Source of the DNA: Massospora cicadina
Lineage: Eukaryota; Entomophthoromycota; Entomophthoromycetes; Entomophthorales; Entomophthoraceae
Length of the DNA: 64,000 bases
Reading direction: 5' to 3'
Assembly (NCBI GenBank): GCA_022478985.1
Contig: JAKSZP010004212.1
Coordinates: 1 to 64,000 of the forward strand
Below are positions 10,205 to 20,219 of the stretch, piece after piece (positions within the stretch are counted from its first letter, which is position 1; each line of letters starts with the position of its first letter). A program made the translations under genes and the position numbers. The notes below the pieces were generated by a model, which saw only the letters and a list, made by a program, of their open reading frames with translations, did not search any database and had not been told where the DNA came from.

Positions 10205-11230
10205 ATGCAAACCAAAGTTCAAATCATCGCTACCCTCTGTGTTCTCCTGGTTCAGGGCCTTTCTATTGGCAACATCCAAGACCATACAAACTTAATTCAA
10301 CGCCGTAGTAATGCCTATGGAGTCCCTCCTTCAGTAGCTGAGGTGCCCACCCCCGATGCCCAAACTTCTGTTAATAGTCAACAGCCCGCAGTTGAGGATC
10401 AAGAAAACTCATACGATCCTGCTGGAAAAGATCAAGGATCAACTCAAGATGAAGCTTTACCTGTGGATGACAAAACTACACCTGAGAATGAGGAAGCTGT
10501 GAATAATCCTGACGAAACTAAGACTAATACGCAAATGGATACTCAAAATGGTTCTGAAGCTATAACCGACGGTCAAGGCAATGCTGAAGCCAGTCCTCAA
10601 GGATCTCCTGAAGCTAACGAAGATGCAGACAATCTTGAAACCAATCCTCAAGAAAAACCGACTGAGGCTTCCAAGAAGGGGCAGTGCAAACATAAAAAGA
10701 ACCAATCAGTCAATACCCCTTCTAAAAGTGGTACTGAGAATACTGAACCAGAAGCCCCTCAAGGCCCCGGTTCTGTAGATGAAACTACCGCCCCAACCAC
10801 TGAAGCTGAAACCACCAATGATTTGCCTGAAAGTGAGGAGTCGGTAGGGGAGCCCAACAATCAAGCGCCTGAAGATGGAAGTTCTGTGGAAGATGTTGGT
10901 GAAACTCAGCTTGAGTTGGTTGATGAATCCAACAATGAAGTGTCTGATGAAAATTCTAATGAGGAGAAGGTTGATGGGGGCAATGATGAAGAGTCTGATA
11001 TTTTTGAAGATGAGGTGGACGAAGATGAGGAGGACGAAGATGAGGAGGACGAAGGTGAGGGGGAAGGTGAAGTTGACAATAGTACAAATGAGTCTACCAC
11101 TGAACCTACTGGCGAAGACGAAAATAAATATGAAGCTAATACTGTTGGATCAAACACTGAAGAGGAAATTTCACCTAAGCCTACCCAGTCCGTTAAGGGG
11201 GTTTATAAATCCGCGAAAAATGTTTATTAG
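10205..11230 (+). CDS. Secreted, highly acidic low-complexity protein (341 aa), family unknown
   Basis: The only long intact non-TE ORF. Residues 1 to about 20 (MQTKVQIIATLCVLLVQGLS) form a classic signal peptide. A dibasic RR at 33-34 could be a proprotein-processing site. The remainder is disordered and rich in Glu, Asp, Asn, Thr, Ser, Gln and Pro, with N-glycosylation sequons (NGS, NQS, NST, NES), one mature Cys (Cys161) inside a basic patch, and an almost pure Asp/Glu block at about 261-290. That block is built from a 15-bp tandem repeat at 11018-11047. The tail is basic (KSAKNVY). The ATG is the first in frame and sits 39 nt after the TATA start. No intron is evident. Roles such as cell-wall, matrix or mineral-binding, or a host-interaction effector, are only guesses. 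Confidence 0.75.
   Translation: MQTKVQIIATLCVLLVQGLSIGNIQDHTNLIQRRSNAYGVPPSVAEVPTPDAQTSVNSQQPAVEDQENSYDPAGKDQGSTQDEALPVDDKTTPENEEAVNNPDETKTNTQMDTQNGSEAITDGQGNAEASPQGSPEANEDADNLETNPQEKPTEASKKGQCKHKKNQSVNTPSKSGTENTEPEAPQGPGSVDETTAPTTEAETTNDLPESEESVGEPNNQAPEDGSSVEDVGETQLELVDESNNEVSDENSNEEKVDGGNDEESDIFEDEVDEDEEDEDEEDEGEGEGEVDNSTNESTTEPTGEDENKYEANTVGSNTEEEISPKPTQSVKGVYKSAKNVY
11018..11059 (+). repeat. 15-bp tandem repeat coding for the Asp/Glu run
   Basis: GACGAAGATGAGGAG is repeated exactly at 11018-11032 and 11033-11047, followed by a diverged third copy. It encodes DEDEE units in the acidic protein and is a likely site of length polymorphism. Confidence 0.7.
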
Positions 11231-11254
11231 TGAGATTTTATCTTTCGAATTCTG

Positions 11255-11260
11255 AATAAA
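11255..11260 (+). terminator. Polyadenylation signal of the acidic protein gene
   Basis: A canonical AATAAA lies 25 nt after the stop codon, followed by a T-rich stretch. This supports a compact transcript of about 1.1 kb. Confidence 0.55.
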
Positions 11261-11589
11261 CAAGTATTTCTCTTATAGCCTTTTATAAATATTTATGATT
11301 TTTGTTAAACTTGAATATTTCTAGGTTTAATGGTATAACATTTGGGGAGGTTAAGTTGAATTAATATTAGTGACAATTTTAAGCTTAGTATTCCCTTACC
11401 ATCCATTATCTTATATATAAATGAATGTATGTCTGTTTGTATGTCCCATATGCGTTCAATTGTGATGAAACTTTGGTGAGTTGTGTGCATGCTCGCGGAG
11501 GCTTATGAATTTTAAATATTATTATTCCAAAGTAAAATAAAAAATATATATGTAACAAGTGAAAATTTTATATGTTTTTGATGGTATTC

Positions 11590-11725
11590 GCTATAATGTT
11601 ACAGCTGAGCAGTTTGATATTCGTTTGATTTGATATTTTAAATGGTTTTGTTAAGTGGTTAGTGGTCATTTGGCTAATTGGCAAGTTAATCTAATTCAAT
11701 TATTTTGAATCAAAAACCCAATTGA
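11590..11725 (-). repeat. Isolated inverted units of the ~50-bp satellite
   Basis: Two diverged units in the inverted orientation contain tttgatttgatat, aatggttttgttaagtggt and ggtcatttggctaattgg. The acidic gene therefore sits between satellite copies on both sides. Confidence 0.4.
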
Positions 11726-11809
11726 TTTACAAATACTCCTGAAACATATTTGGCTCAGCTTTTGGCTCTTAACTTAAATTTTTATAATAAAAGGACAGTT
11801 GTTCGAATC

Positions 11810-11965
11810 CTAGCGTAATCACTTATTTTAATTGCTTTACTTTTTTGAAAAAGATGAGCATCCAAATTGGTCCAATAGTTTCAGAGTTACGCGCGAATAA
11901 ACATAGAAAAAACTATACAGTGTTTGAGAACCTCCTCCTTTTTTCGGTCAGTTAATAAAAATGCT
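11810..11965. mobile_element. Fragment resembling a non-LTR (RTE-like) 3' region
   Basis: The stretch contains attggtccaatagtttcaga, gttacgcgcgaataaacata and gagaacctcctccttttttc in that order. From memory, this order is typical of the 3' untranslated part of RTE-type and related repeats widespread in invertebrates. The block at 11410-11500 (atgaatgtatgtctgtttgt, then a gatgaaactttggtgagttg block) has a similar repeat-derived look. I see no ORF for an RT here. A repeat-database search is needed to name it. Confidence 0.3.
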
Positions 11966-12177
11966 CTAATTTGGATAATCAGGTGATCAAATTAGTATCC
12001 TAATCTAGTTAATCATCTAACTTTGATAGTAAGTGCTGGGAATTTGGCCCGATCTGAAAATTCGATCACCTCTGATGCTGGGGTTCGAACCTGATCTAAA
12101 GGATCGAATACCTCTACTTTGAAAAGATCTTCAGATGCCACAAAATCTAGGAGAATGAATCGGATATAGATCTTACC

Positions 12178-12438
12178 TTGAAAATATATGGCGATTTTCC
12201 CCAAAGAGTTGGTACTTTATCCCCCATAAATATTGCTCCTTTGAATAAAGTGATTATAATTTCTTTGCAATATTTTTGGTTGCCTCTATTATATAGCAAA
12301 TTTCAAGAGTATTTACCAATTAAGGAGCCTTTACCATTAATTATATATTTAGCTATTTATATTAAAATCCTTACCCCAGGGACTTTGGTAGCCCTGAATA
12401 TTTTCTTGGGAAGTTGGATTTCATCCCCTGCATCTTGA
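12178..12438 (+). other. Hydrophobic 86-codon open frame, unassigned
   Basis: The frame is open for 86 codons and encodes Leu/Ile-rich hydrophobic stretches that would span a membrane if expressed. It lies between the gene region and the chromovirus LTR and has no promoter-like context. It could be chance in AT-rich DNA or a TE remnant. I do not assign a function. Confidence 0.15.
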
Positions 12439-12541
12439 AAAAATTCTGGTGCTCTCTTCCAGGTCTCCCCAAGTCCCTAGCAAGCTTGACAGCCACAATG
12501 TACAGTAGTGACTTGGCATCAGACAACTCTTTTTACAATGG

Positions 12542-12569
12542 AACTGCCCACCTCAGTTAGTGGGCAGTT
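12542..12569. other. Perfect 10-bp inverted repeat (hairpin)
   Basis: AACTGCCCAC, an 8-nt loop (ctcagtta), then GTGGGCAGTT. It lies 138 bp outside the left end of the chromovirus and in no ORF. Function unknown. Confidence 0.4.
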
Positions 12570-12706
12570 AACAATCATGTAGGAGAGACCCTGTTGTATC
12601 ATGTAATCTTCTATTACCAGCATCTATGGAGGTAGACCTCACCACCCCTTCCACTGAATACTATCAAGTATAAATCCTAGACTTCTTATATTGCCTCTAA
12701 CACCTC

Positions 12707-13596
12707 TGTCATGGTTATATGGCATAATTGAGGGCACATACTGTAAAGACAAGGTTGGACATCAGGAGGTTAAAAAGGTCAAGTTGCAAGACCTCCCTGA
12801 CTTAAAACATACCCTGGACTAACACTGAATACAAGCAAGATATGCCCAGGTTAGTCCTGAGGATGTGCATGATGCCTGGCCCTATGTTACAGCCAGGGCA
12901 TTAAAATGCACCAGCTACATTCTCAATCCATATGGTTTGTTACAGTTGCTTGGGGAACAGGGTTTCAAAGCCCATTCTATTTATATAAATGCCAAATCAG
13001 GATGAGTCTACTTACAATTTATAACTTGAGTTCATATATTTTTGAGCTACAGAATCATGCTAGATGGGAGTGTGCGCCTATTGGTTTGTATAGGCTTAGC
13101 ACCACTCTTGCAGATTGACAATTCGTTCCCCAATGTTGAATTATTTTTTGAGACTAACTTTCCTTGTTAGTCAACTTGCCAATAAAGACTTTTGTTAGTT
13201 TTTACATTTTTGCATGGTCCCTTGGGAGAACCTGTACTTGGACCTCCTTGAGGAGGTCTTCAACAAACTAGGGCTTTTCTTTTTAACAAAATTAACAGCA
13301 GAATCAGGTGCACTATTGGGCCGTCCTGGTCCCCTGCAGATTGAGTCACCTAAGCACCCTGACACCAATCTGCACTAGGTGATAGACTCCACCCTTAGGT
13401 CCAACCAAGTTGTAGTGTTTATTAGTTATCTTGTTGTTTACTCTATGCTGTACACCCTGTCCCTGGGTCCCCTGTGCTCTGGCACCTTTGTGGTGCCTTG
13501 TTTCTAATCCTACTAGTGACTAGTTCCCTTGTGGTGTGGATGTGTATCCTGCACCATCTCTCTGGGAATTAGAGAGTTACAGACACTCTCTTGACA
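12707..13596 (+). repeat. 5' LTR of chromovirus copy 1
   Basis: Starts tgtcatggttatatgg and ends ctctcttgaca. It matches 21375-22261 along its whole length. The sequence right after it (ttagtcaacca) is also found after the 5' LTR of copy 2, so it belongs to the internal leader. Confidence 0.75.
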
Positions 13597-14685
13597 TTAG
13601 TCAACCAACCTTTTTATTTTATGTGCATGAATGTTTATCCATGTGGGGCTTTCTTTGAGTGTGAACTGGGTGCGCTGGCCATTTGTCATGGTCTTTATGT
13701 TGCTCAACACAGTTTTCCATTTTGCTTATTGTTGATGCACCTTGGTGTTATTCTCACTACCACCAACTGGAGAGTGCCCACCCTTCCTGCTCATACCTAG
13801 TGGACTCAGACCCTTTGTAATCCTGTTGTCACAATTTTCCAACTTTCCTCTAAAAATTTACCCCAAAATACAACAGGCTCTTGCTTCCCTCTCGCTGGAA
13901 GCCTCTTTTAATAATAATAAAATGCCTGGTCCTTGTCCACCCTTGCAGGGGGTAGATTTACTGTATTGGCTGTATCCTGAGGCGGCCAACTGGGTTTTCA
14001 CATTGTTTCACAAACAGCCGCTGTTGTGAAAATTAGTGGAAGGCTTAGAGCATGTCCTGGAGTAGCATTACCTAGACATGCCATCCTTCCAAGCCTTCTA
14101 CAAGTTCTTTGCTATGCACCAAGCTGGCTGCCTGATAAAATTATTTTTAAATGAATTTTAAGACTGGCCCATACCCTACCTTTGCCCAATGTTATTAAAA
14201 CATCATTTCTTCATTCTACCTTGGACCTCCCTGCAAGAAACGCCCCAATATGGCAAGCGCCCCTCCTAACTTTAACAGCTGATTGAAGCTCTTTGGGGAG
14301 ATTTTCCCACCCCAACCTGGAAAGGGCCAGGTAATTTAGCCATCATGGTTTCACCTGAGGTGGCCCCTATAAATATGGGCCCCAAAAACTCATGCGCGCC
14401 TCTCAAAAAGAGGAAACTTATCCTTCCATTCCTTTAAGTTCCACAGAATTTGAAGGCAAGCAGGGGTCTATCGCCAAGTTTAAATTTGATGTCTCAGTTG
14501 ATTTCATTGCTATGATGTCACCTGCAGCAGTCCCTTTAAATATGGCGCCTGTGACTATTGTTTTTCTCTTTAACGGGGCAGAGCTCCCACTGATTCCTGT
14601 CAGGGAAACTGGAGCGCAGGAGGTCACAAAAGGAAAGCACCAGGCCAAAGGTATAACAACAAGGCTAAGTGACCCAACAGAATAA
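13597..14685 (+). pseudogene. Gag region of chromovirus copy 1, broken
   Basis: Frames 13742-14029 and 14392-14685 carry parts of one gag-like protein, for example YPKIQQALASLSLEASF and WLYPEAANWVFTLFHKQPLL. They align in position, and loosely in sequence, with 24690-25580 of copy 2. Stops at 14027-14029 and beyond break the frame. No CCHC knuckle is visible. The protein would have formed the virus-like particle. Confidence 0.45.
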
Positions 14686-14689
14686 AGCA

Positions 14690-15660
14690 ACGTCTCATCG
14701 CTCTGAGTTATGTTTCTATATAAACTTGGTGAGAAAAATGCACACCAAACTGGCCACAACCAACAAGGACAAGAGTTACTGAGAGCTGGAAAAAGTAGCA
14801 TAAGATTTGGGGAGAAAAACGGCAAAATAAGATGCAAAGGAGTTGGCAGAATAGGCCACATAGTGGGTGGGGGTTTGCGTCCCACTGGGGAGCCAAACCA
14901 GAGCGAGAAATGGACTCCTGCCATTGCTGAACTTCTAACTGAAATATTCTTTGAAAAAATGATCAGAAAAATATGGGAAAACTTTCACAAGATATCTTAG
15001 ACTTTATTAAAGTTATATGAGTATATAAGAAAAGCAAAGCCTTCCTCAGATGGGGTCTAAATTTTAAAGGGAAGGTTTGCAATGATTACCCAGAAATTAA
15101 AAATCACCATGTGATCATTAAAATCTAATCTGAGCCATAAAATTTCCCCTTTTCAACGTAATCAAACTTTTACAAATTTGGCGAATTATATAACTTTTTA
15201 TCATGTGATTTTCCAGATTTTTGGGTCAATTTCCACCGGATTTTCCGCCTCAAACGAGCCATTTTTCTCAGCCCTGGAAGGCAAAGCCTGAACCCATTTC
15301 CTTTCAATAACCTTAGAGAGGTCATCAGTGATTTTGAAGAGTTCTGTCCTTGGCTCCAAGGGCTTGTTTGAATTTTCTTTGGAGGGGTGTTTAATACCAG
15401 GAAATATGTCACTAGCTGTGACAATTCCCTCCCCATTTTAGCAGAATTTGAGTGTCCATAAGAGTCTGGCCCTGAATTTAGAGTACACCATTTAATTAAA
15501 TCAAGTTTTCTTTACACCGTGCTCCTATGGTGCCAGCCAATCTTCAGAGAAGGGCTTGGTGGTTGTAAAAATTTACTCTAGTGGTTGATTATCGGTCATC
15601 AACCTAGTAACCTTTTTACTGCACAGGTTCAATTTCCTCATGCACTTTGTCACGTTGTAT
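14690..15660. other. ~1-kb segment present in copy 1 but not in copy 2, unidentified
   Basis: Copy 2 passes from its gag to the next shared block (25510 onward) with only a few hundred bp, whereas copy 1 carries about 1.9 kb extra, ending near 16.5 kb. The right part is explained by a probable solo LTR (15667-16481). The left part, 14690-15660, has short frames on both strands (14710-15000 plus, 15170-15436 minus) with no motif I recognise. Confidence 0.35.
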
Positions 15661-15666
15661 AGGATG

Positions 15667-16481
15667 TGTTAATTGATAATAGATGGAAACTATTATCCAT
15701 AGTTGAGATTGAACTATTATTAGGCCCAACGCTTCGCCCAGTACTTCCAATTAAGTACTCTGTAAGTTGTACTCGTAGGGATTTGTTCCCTATATTTCTG
15801 TCCACCCAATATTTGTTAAGATACCCTGGTGACAGTCTCTCTTGGCCCAACACACAGTTGGAAGCTATCCCTGATTGTGGTTCCTTTGTCTCTAGATCCC
15901 CATTTGGATCTTTACTCTTCTCTCTCAGAGTCTTCCAATTATTGCCTTCTGCAATAATATCCTTGAGATGGAATGACACAATGGAAGCTGATAGTCTTAC
16001 TATACAACAAATTGACAATATTACTGTAGATAATAACGTTTTACTAAACGATGGTTTTTTATTATAGTAAATCCTAGGGAATTATATAGTAGGGGATTCA
16101 GCTGTCTAACCCCTGGTTGACACCTCTTTGATGAAATGGCAGCCATTGTCATTGAATCACCCTTCCTCATCTCAGCAGTGAAGGTCTTCCCCATCCTGGC
16201 TAGGATTCCATCATTGGACATACTTGAGACCTCAAACAGAAAGAGTCAGAAAACGTGTCCCTAACGTTTTCCTCTTGATCCAAGCGAACCAACCATAATT
16301 GACTAGCGATCTGATTAGGTAATGGGACTTATTACCCATTATGGCAGGTCACTTCCCCAACCAATCAATTTGCTAGTTGCAGGCAGCATCACTCGGCTCA
16401 CAAATCACTATTCATTCCTAATCAGTTGGTGATGAAACCCAACTGATCCCAATTGGTACACCTGATAGTTAATCACTATCA
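15667..16481. mobile_element. Probable solo LTR nested in chromovirus copy 1 (815 bp)
   Basis: Starts TGTTAATTGATAATAG, ends TAATCACTATCA, and is flanked by GATG on both sides (15663-15666 and 16482-16485). The ends also form local hairpins (GATAATAG/CTATTATC at 15675-15697 and CTGATAGT/ACTATCAG at 16462-16482). It lies inside the block missing from copy 2. A 4-bp duplication is weak evidence on its own, so the boundaries are tentative. Confidence 0.4.
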
Positions 16482-17160
16482 GATGCCCCTATTTCATCAG
16501 CCACTCCACCCGATGAGATCTTAGGTATTCATCCAGATTGATCTCTGATGGATACAACCAGGTGAATATCCCAAAATCCCCCAAATGTAGTTCCTCCAAA
16601 ACTTGGGCCAACCGATTTCTGATTCACTTTGCCTTAGGGAATTTTCCCCTAGCAACACCAGGTAATCTAGCAGGCTGGGAATATGGGCAAAAATCCAAAC
16701 AGTGGTGATGGCCCTAGATAACAATGAACACTTGGCTATCAGATTGGGTATGGGGTCATTAACGCCCAAACGCGTTTTATAATGCAAATGGTGTTGTAAA
16801 TAAACCAATCATCAGCTCCTGCAGCTCTGACACAGACCCCATTCCTGTGTGCCAGATTACCCAGGGGACCCTCGCCTGACCCCTACTATCATCCGCTGAA
16901 CACAGGAGGTGGAAAAGGCATCACTTTTGAAATATAAAAATGTTTTTGCAATAGCTGAAGATATGTAGGGATATGTGGCCTCAGTAGTGAGAGTAGCCAA
17001 TTATCTCTCTCATTTTTTGATACACTAACTTATCCTGGAGGCATGCTTATGCCTGATAAAGGGTTTTCTAATGAGGTGTTGGCATTTTCTGCTTTAAATA
17101 AAGACTATCCTGGATACTTTTTATTGACTGCTACCCTTTATCCCCTTTAGGAAAATTAGC

Positions 17161-17415
17161 ACAACTATTTTGGTGGATACGTGAGCCTCTGAAAATTCTA
17201 TTGACCAAGACCTAGCCGACTATCTTTAGTTGAATTACTTGCCAGGTGGTAGGGTTAGGGGAGGGGCTTCCCAAGGTATTCCCATGCTAAAGGTTCTGGG
17301 GTTAGTGGATTATCAAGTTGACAAATATCATATGCTGAACGCTTTTAAGCTATCAAAAACCTCTTTTACCCCATTATTTTGGGAGTTAAGTGGTGGTGAA
17401 AGGTTGACGTCATAA
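17161..17415 (+). pseudogene. Aspartic protease domain of chromovirus copy 1
   Basis: The frame reads TILVDT, then a TGA (17182-17184) where the active-site Gly of D-T/S-G is expected, then ASENSIDQDLADYL. This is the usual start of a gypsy protease. A 61-codon open frame (17230-17415) follows. The enzyme would cleave the Gag-Pol polyprotein; here the catalytic triplet is broken by the stop. Confidence 0.55.
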
Positions 17416-17420
17416 CCAAC

Positions 17421-18297
17421 TTGAAAGACAATACCTTGTCCTTAACTGTGAAGAATTGTCTAAAATTAGTTTTCCCTTTGTCTGAAGCTAACTCTCAGGG
17501 CGATTTGCCCCAATTGCTCAAGGTCCACGCACTCAGTCTTGCTCCATTGCTGAAGCCCTCTTTGGAGACATCCTTAACTTCCTGTTTGAAGGTCCTGGAA
17601 TCTTCCTTTGATGCAGCTTCAGCCAATGTACTACCAGCACATTCAGAATTTGATTGCACGTTCAAATTCACCGTTGATCTGGTGCGTATATCTTCTCCCA
17701 ATCACCCTTTGAATGTATGAGAGGAAGCAGCCTTGGATGTGTGGGTTAAAGAGCAGCTAACTTGAGGTGCAATAATTCAGCATACTTCCCCAGTATGCTC
17801 CCAACTTCTTTTTTAGAAAAAGCTGATGGTACCTTATGCCCATGCATAGATTATGGGAACTTAAACAACGTCACAGTACCAGATTTGCATCCCATCCCAC
17901 TGGACTCACAGATTGCACCCTATGTGAAAAAGGCGAAAGTCTTCTCCAAACTGGATTTCTTAAATGCGTTCAATCAGATCCATATAAAGAAGGGCCAGAA
18001 GTGGCTAACCGTGTTTCTAGCCAGAAAAAAATTTTCAGTTTCAAGTTATACCCTTTTGGGCTTAAAAATGCACCTGCTATCTTTTAACGCCATATTGATG
18101 CAGCCTTGAGAGACCTGCTGGGTGTATGCACAGTTTCCACCATGGACGATATTCTGGTGTTATCCTCTGATCAAGATTCCCATGCAATACACCTGTGTCA
18201 AGTGTTTAAGCGTTTGTGGGCAGCTGACCTTACGCCAAAAATCAGTAAGTGCAAGTTCTTCAAGTTAGGTCACCTTCCTGGGCAACGTCACGTTTGA
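17421..18297 (+). pseudogene. Reverse transcriptase domain of chromovirus copy 1
   Basis: RT blocks lie in order across three frames: VWVKEQL near 17740, a DGTLCPCIDYGNLNN block near 17823-17870 (R/C-V-D-Y motif), KLDFLNAFNQIHIKKGQ near 17950, YPFGLKNAPAIF near 18050, and the catalytic MDD at 18142-18150 followed by ILVLSS. The thumb-region KCKFF follows. Frameshifts near 17765, 17990 and 18070-18110 inactivate it. It is a Tf2-like gypsy RT. Confidence 0.7.
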
Positions 18298-18342
18298 CCA
18301 AGGCCACATAATAACTCCAGACAAGGAGAAGGCAATTTGTAA

Positions 18343-18960
18343 GTGGCCCACCCCAACTCTGGTCAAGGAATTGAGGAGTTTTTAGAGACGTGTACGTTCC
18401 TTAAGAAATTCACACCAAATCTTTCTGAGGCGGTGGCGCCCCTGTATAAGGCGAGTGGAGCTAAATTGCTTCAGAGGTCCCCCGTTTTGCAGGATGCCTT
18501 CCAAACAGTAAAGTACACCCTGTTGTCTACGTCTGTCCTCCACAATATGTATCCAGAAAAAGAGTTTAGTGTGGCTACTGATGCCTCCAACTTCGCCATA
18601 GCGGCTGCCTTGTTAAAAGTAGGTGAAGGTGGAATAGAGCATCCAGTGGAATATTTTTACAGAAAAATGTCTCCACCAGAGTTAAACTACGCCGTTTATG
18701 ACAAAGAGTTATTGACAGTGGTTGAGGTGCTTACCTATTGACGTCATCACTTACATGGTTCATCCCAACCACTCTGCGCTCATACAGATCACCATGCCTT
18801 GTTGTACTACCACGCACCTCATGTCTTGACCCCACGGCAAACCCATTGGCATGAGACCCTGGCTCAATTTGTGTTCTCCTATGTGTTTAAGAAGAGCAAG
18901 GAGAGTGGTCTGGCAGATGCTCTGAGTTGAAACCCTGCACTAGCTCCAGACCCTAATGAG
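18343..18960 (+). pseudogene. RNase H domain of chromovirus copy 1
   Basis: Frame 18343-18741 contains FLKKFTPNLSEAVAPLY, then ATDASNFAIAAAL (catalytic D in TDAS) and VYDKELLTVVEVL. Past a TGA at 18739 the frame continues with HTDHHALLYY and the ADALS motif, where a TGA at 18928-18930 replaces the usual Arg. It removes the RNA strand during cDNA synthesis in active relatives. Confidence 0.7.
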
Positions 18961-19109
18961 GTAGAGGTACACAATAACCACTTGCTGAACCCACTGGGTA
19001 AGATTGTGTCCTAACATCCCTCTCCCATGGCACACTTGCTAGCGCTTGCCCCTTTGAAAAATGTGGAAAATTATGGTATGTTCAGAAAATAGTTCTTTCA
19101 CAGCCCTTA

Positions 19110-19880
19110 TGTTGAAAACTTGGTTGACCACATTATCCATCTTGCTTGCCAATTATAATTCAATGGTTGTTAAAGCAATCTATTGTTTGGCAATGGTTAC
19201 TAACTAAATTATTAGTCTTAATTAACTAAGGATATAATCTGACAATTGTTCAATATATGTTTTGTCAGGGGATCATCCCTTACAATATTAAATAAGCATT
19301 TTGATGAGTGATTGATTGCTGATAGTCAGATTGCCATAGTAGATCGTTCAAGCAGAGGCGCTGAATGATTAGGGACATTTTTGCAAAGCTAGTGAAACGT
19401 TTTAACGCTTGTTTCAGTGGTAGTTTGTAGTCATAATTAGGTAACACAGCCCCCAGACCATATGTGTACAGTTCCTAACACAAGGGGATGGCTGCCGATC
19501 TGTGAAAGGTTACACTGCTGAGAATTAACTAAGATGAAGGCATTCACCTTCATTGTTGTTCTTAAGGATCAGAAGATTTGGGAGACCAATCAGTTGATTT
19601 TCAGAGAATTGTCTAAAAATTTATCCACCTTCTGCCTAAAAACACCTAGTATTCTCTAATAAAAATCAGATTTTCACTTAAATATATTTATTATATTTAC
19701 TTCCAAATTGAAGATTGAAGGGAATATAGGTCCCTAGTTGTTTTTCTCAAGTTTCAGTTCACCAGAGTAGATTTTTTTTGTCACTTATTATGAAGACTCA
19801 ACCTACTAGTTGTCATCATAGAGCTAGTGCTTTTATTAGTTTACAACCAACATGCGCAGTAAACTACCCAAAAGTTTACA
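19110..19880. mobile_element. Solo LTR nested in the RNase H-integrase spacer of copy 1 (771 bp)
   Basis: Starts TGTTGAAAACT and ends AAAGTTTACA, with perfect 5-bp flanks CCTTA (19105-19109 and 19881-19885). In copy 2 the sequence runs uninterrupted through this point (27950-28000), which proves that it is an insertion. An alternative CA end at 19852 gives no target duplication and was rejected. No coding content. Confidence 0.7.
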
Positions 19881-19885
19881 CCTTA

Positions 19886-20215
19886 TCAACAGAGTATACT
19901 ATGGTCCTCGCCAGAACAATATAAACCAAGAGTATTTACCGGAGGTTACCACGTTAAGGATGAGATGGTGTGGTTTCAGGGATGCCCATGGGTTCCCGCT
20001 GTATCACTTCGCCTGGAAATCATCTGGGACAATCATGACGGGATCATCGTTGGACACCCTGGGAAGGCGAAGATTCTAGAGCTAATTTGCTGCACGTATA
20101 ATTGGAAGGGGTTAGCTGCAAAGATTTACAAGTATTGTATGGGGTGCCCGGTCTACAACCAAATGAAGCCAAAGTGCATGCTACTCACAGGGTTGTTGGT
20201 AACAGTTTAAAGACT
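19886..20215 (+). pseudogene. Integrase zinc-binding (H2C2) domain of copy 1
   Basis: The frame at 19965-20210 carries DNHDGIIVGHPGKAKILELI, then YNWKGLAAKIYKYCMGCPVY. The two His and the CxxC pair have the spacing of the gypsy H-H-C-C finger. The domain binds cDNA ends. Upstream frame breaks separate it from RNase H. Confidence 0.65.
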
Positions 20216-20219
20216 GAAG

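Noticed and set aside
10457..11255. Open frames overlapping the acidic gene (10457-10705 minus, 10581-10778 plus, 10875-11255 plus, 10906-11157 minus)
   Set aside because: They are shadows of the Glu/Asp-rich codons: Ser/Phe-rich on the opposite strand and Met/Lys/Arg-rich in the shifted frame. They have no start context or signals of their own.
19110..19852. Alternative right end (CAACCAACA) for the nested solo LTR, giving copia-like TGTTG...CAACA ends
   Set aside because: The flank after 19852 (TGCGC) does not match CCTTA, whereas the end at 19880 gives a perfect duplication and restores the sister sequence.
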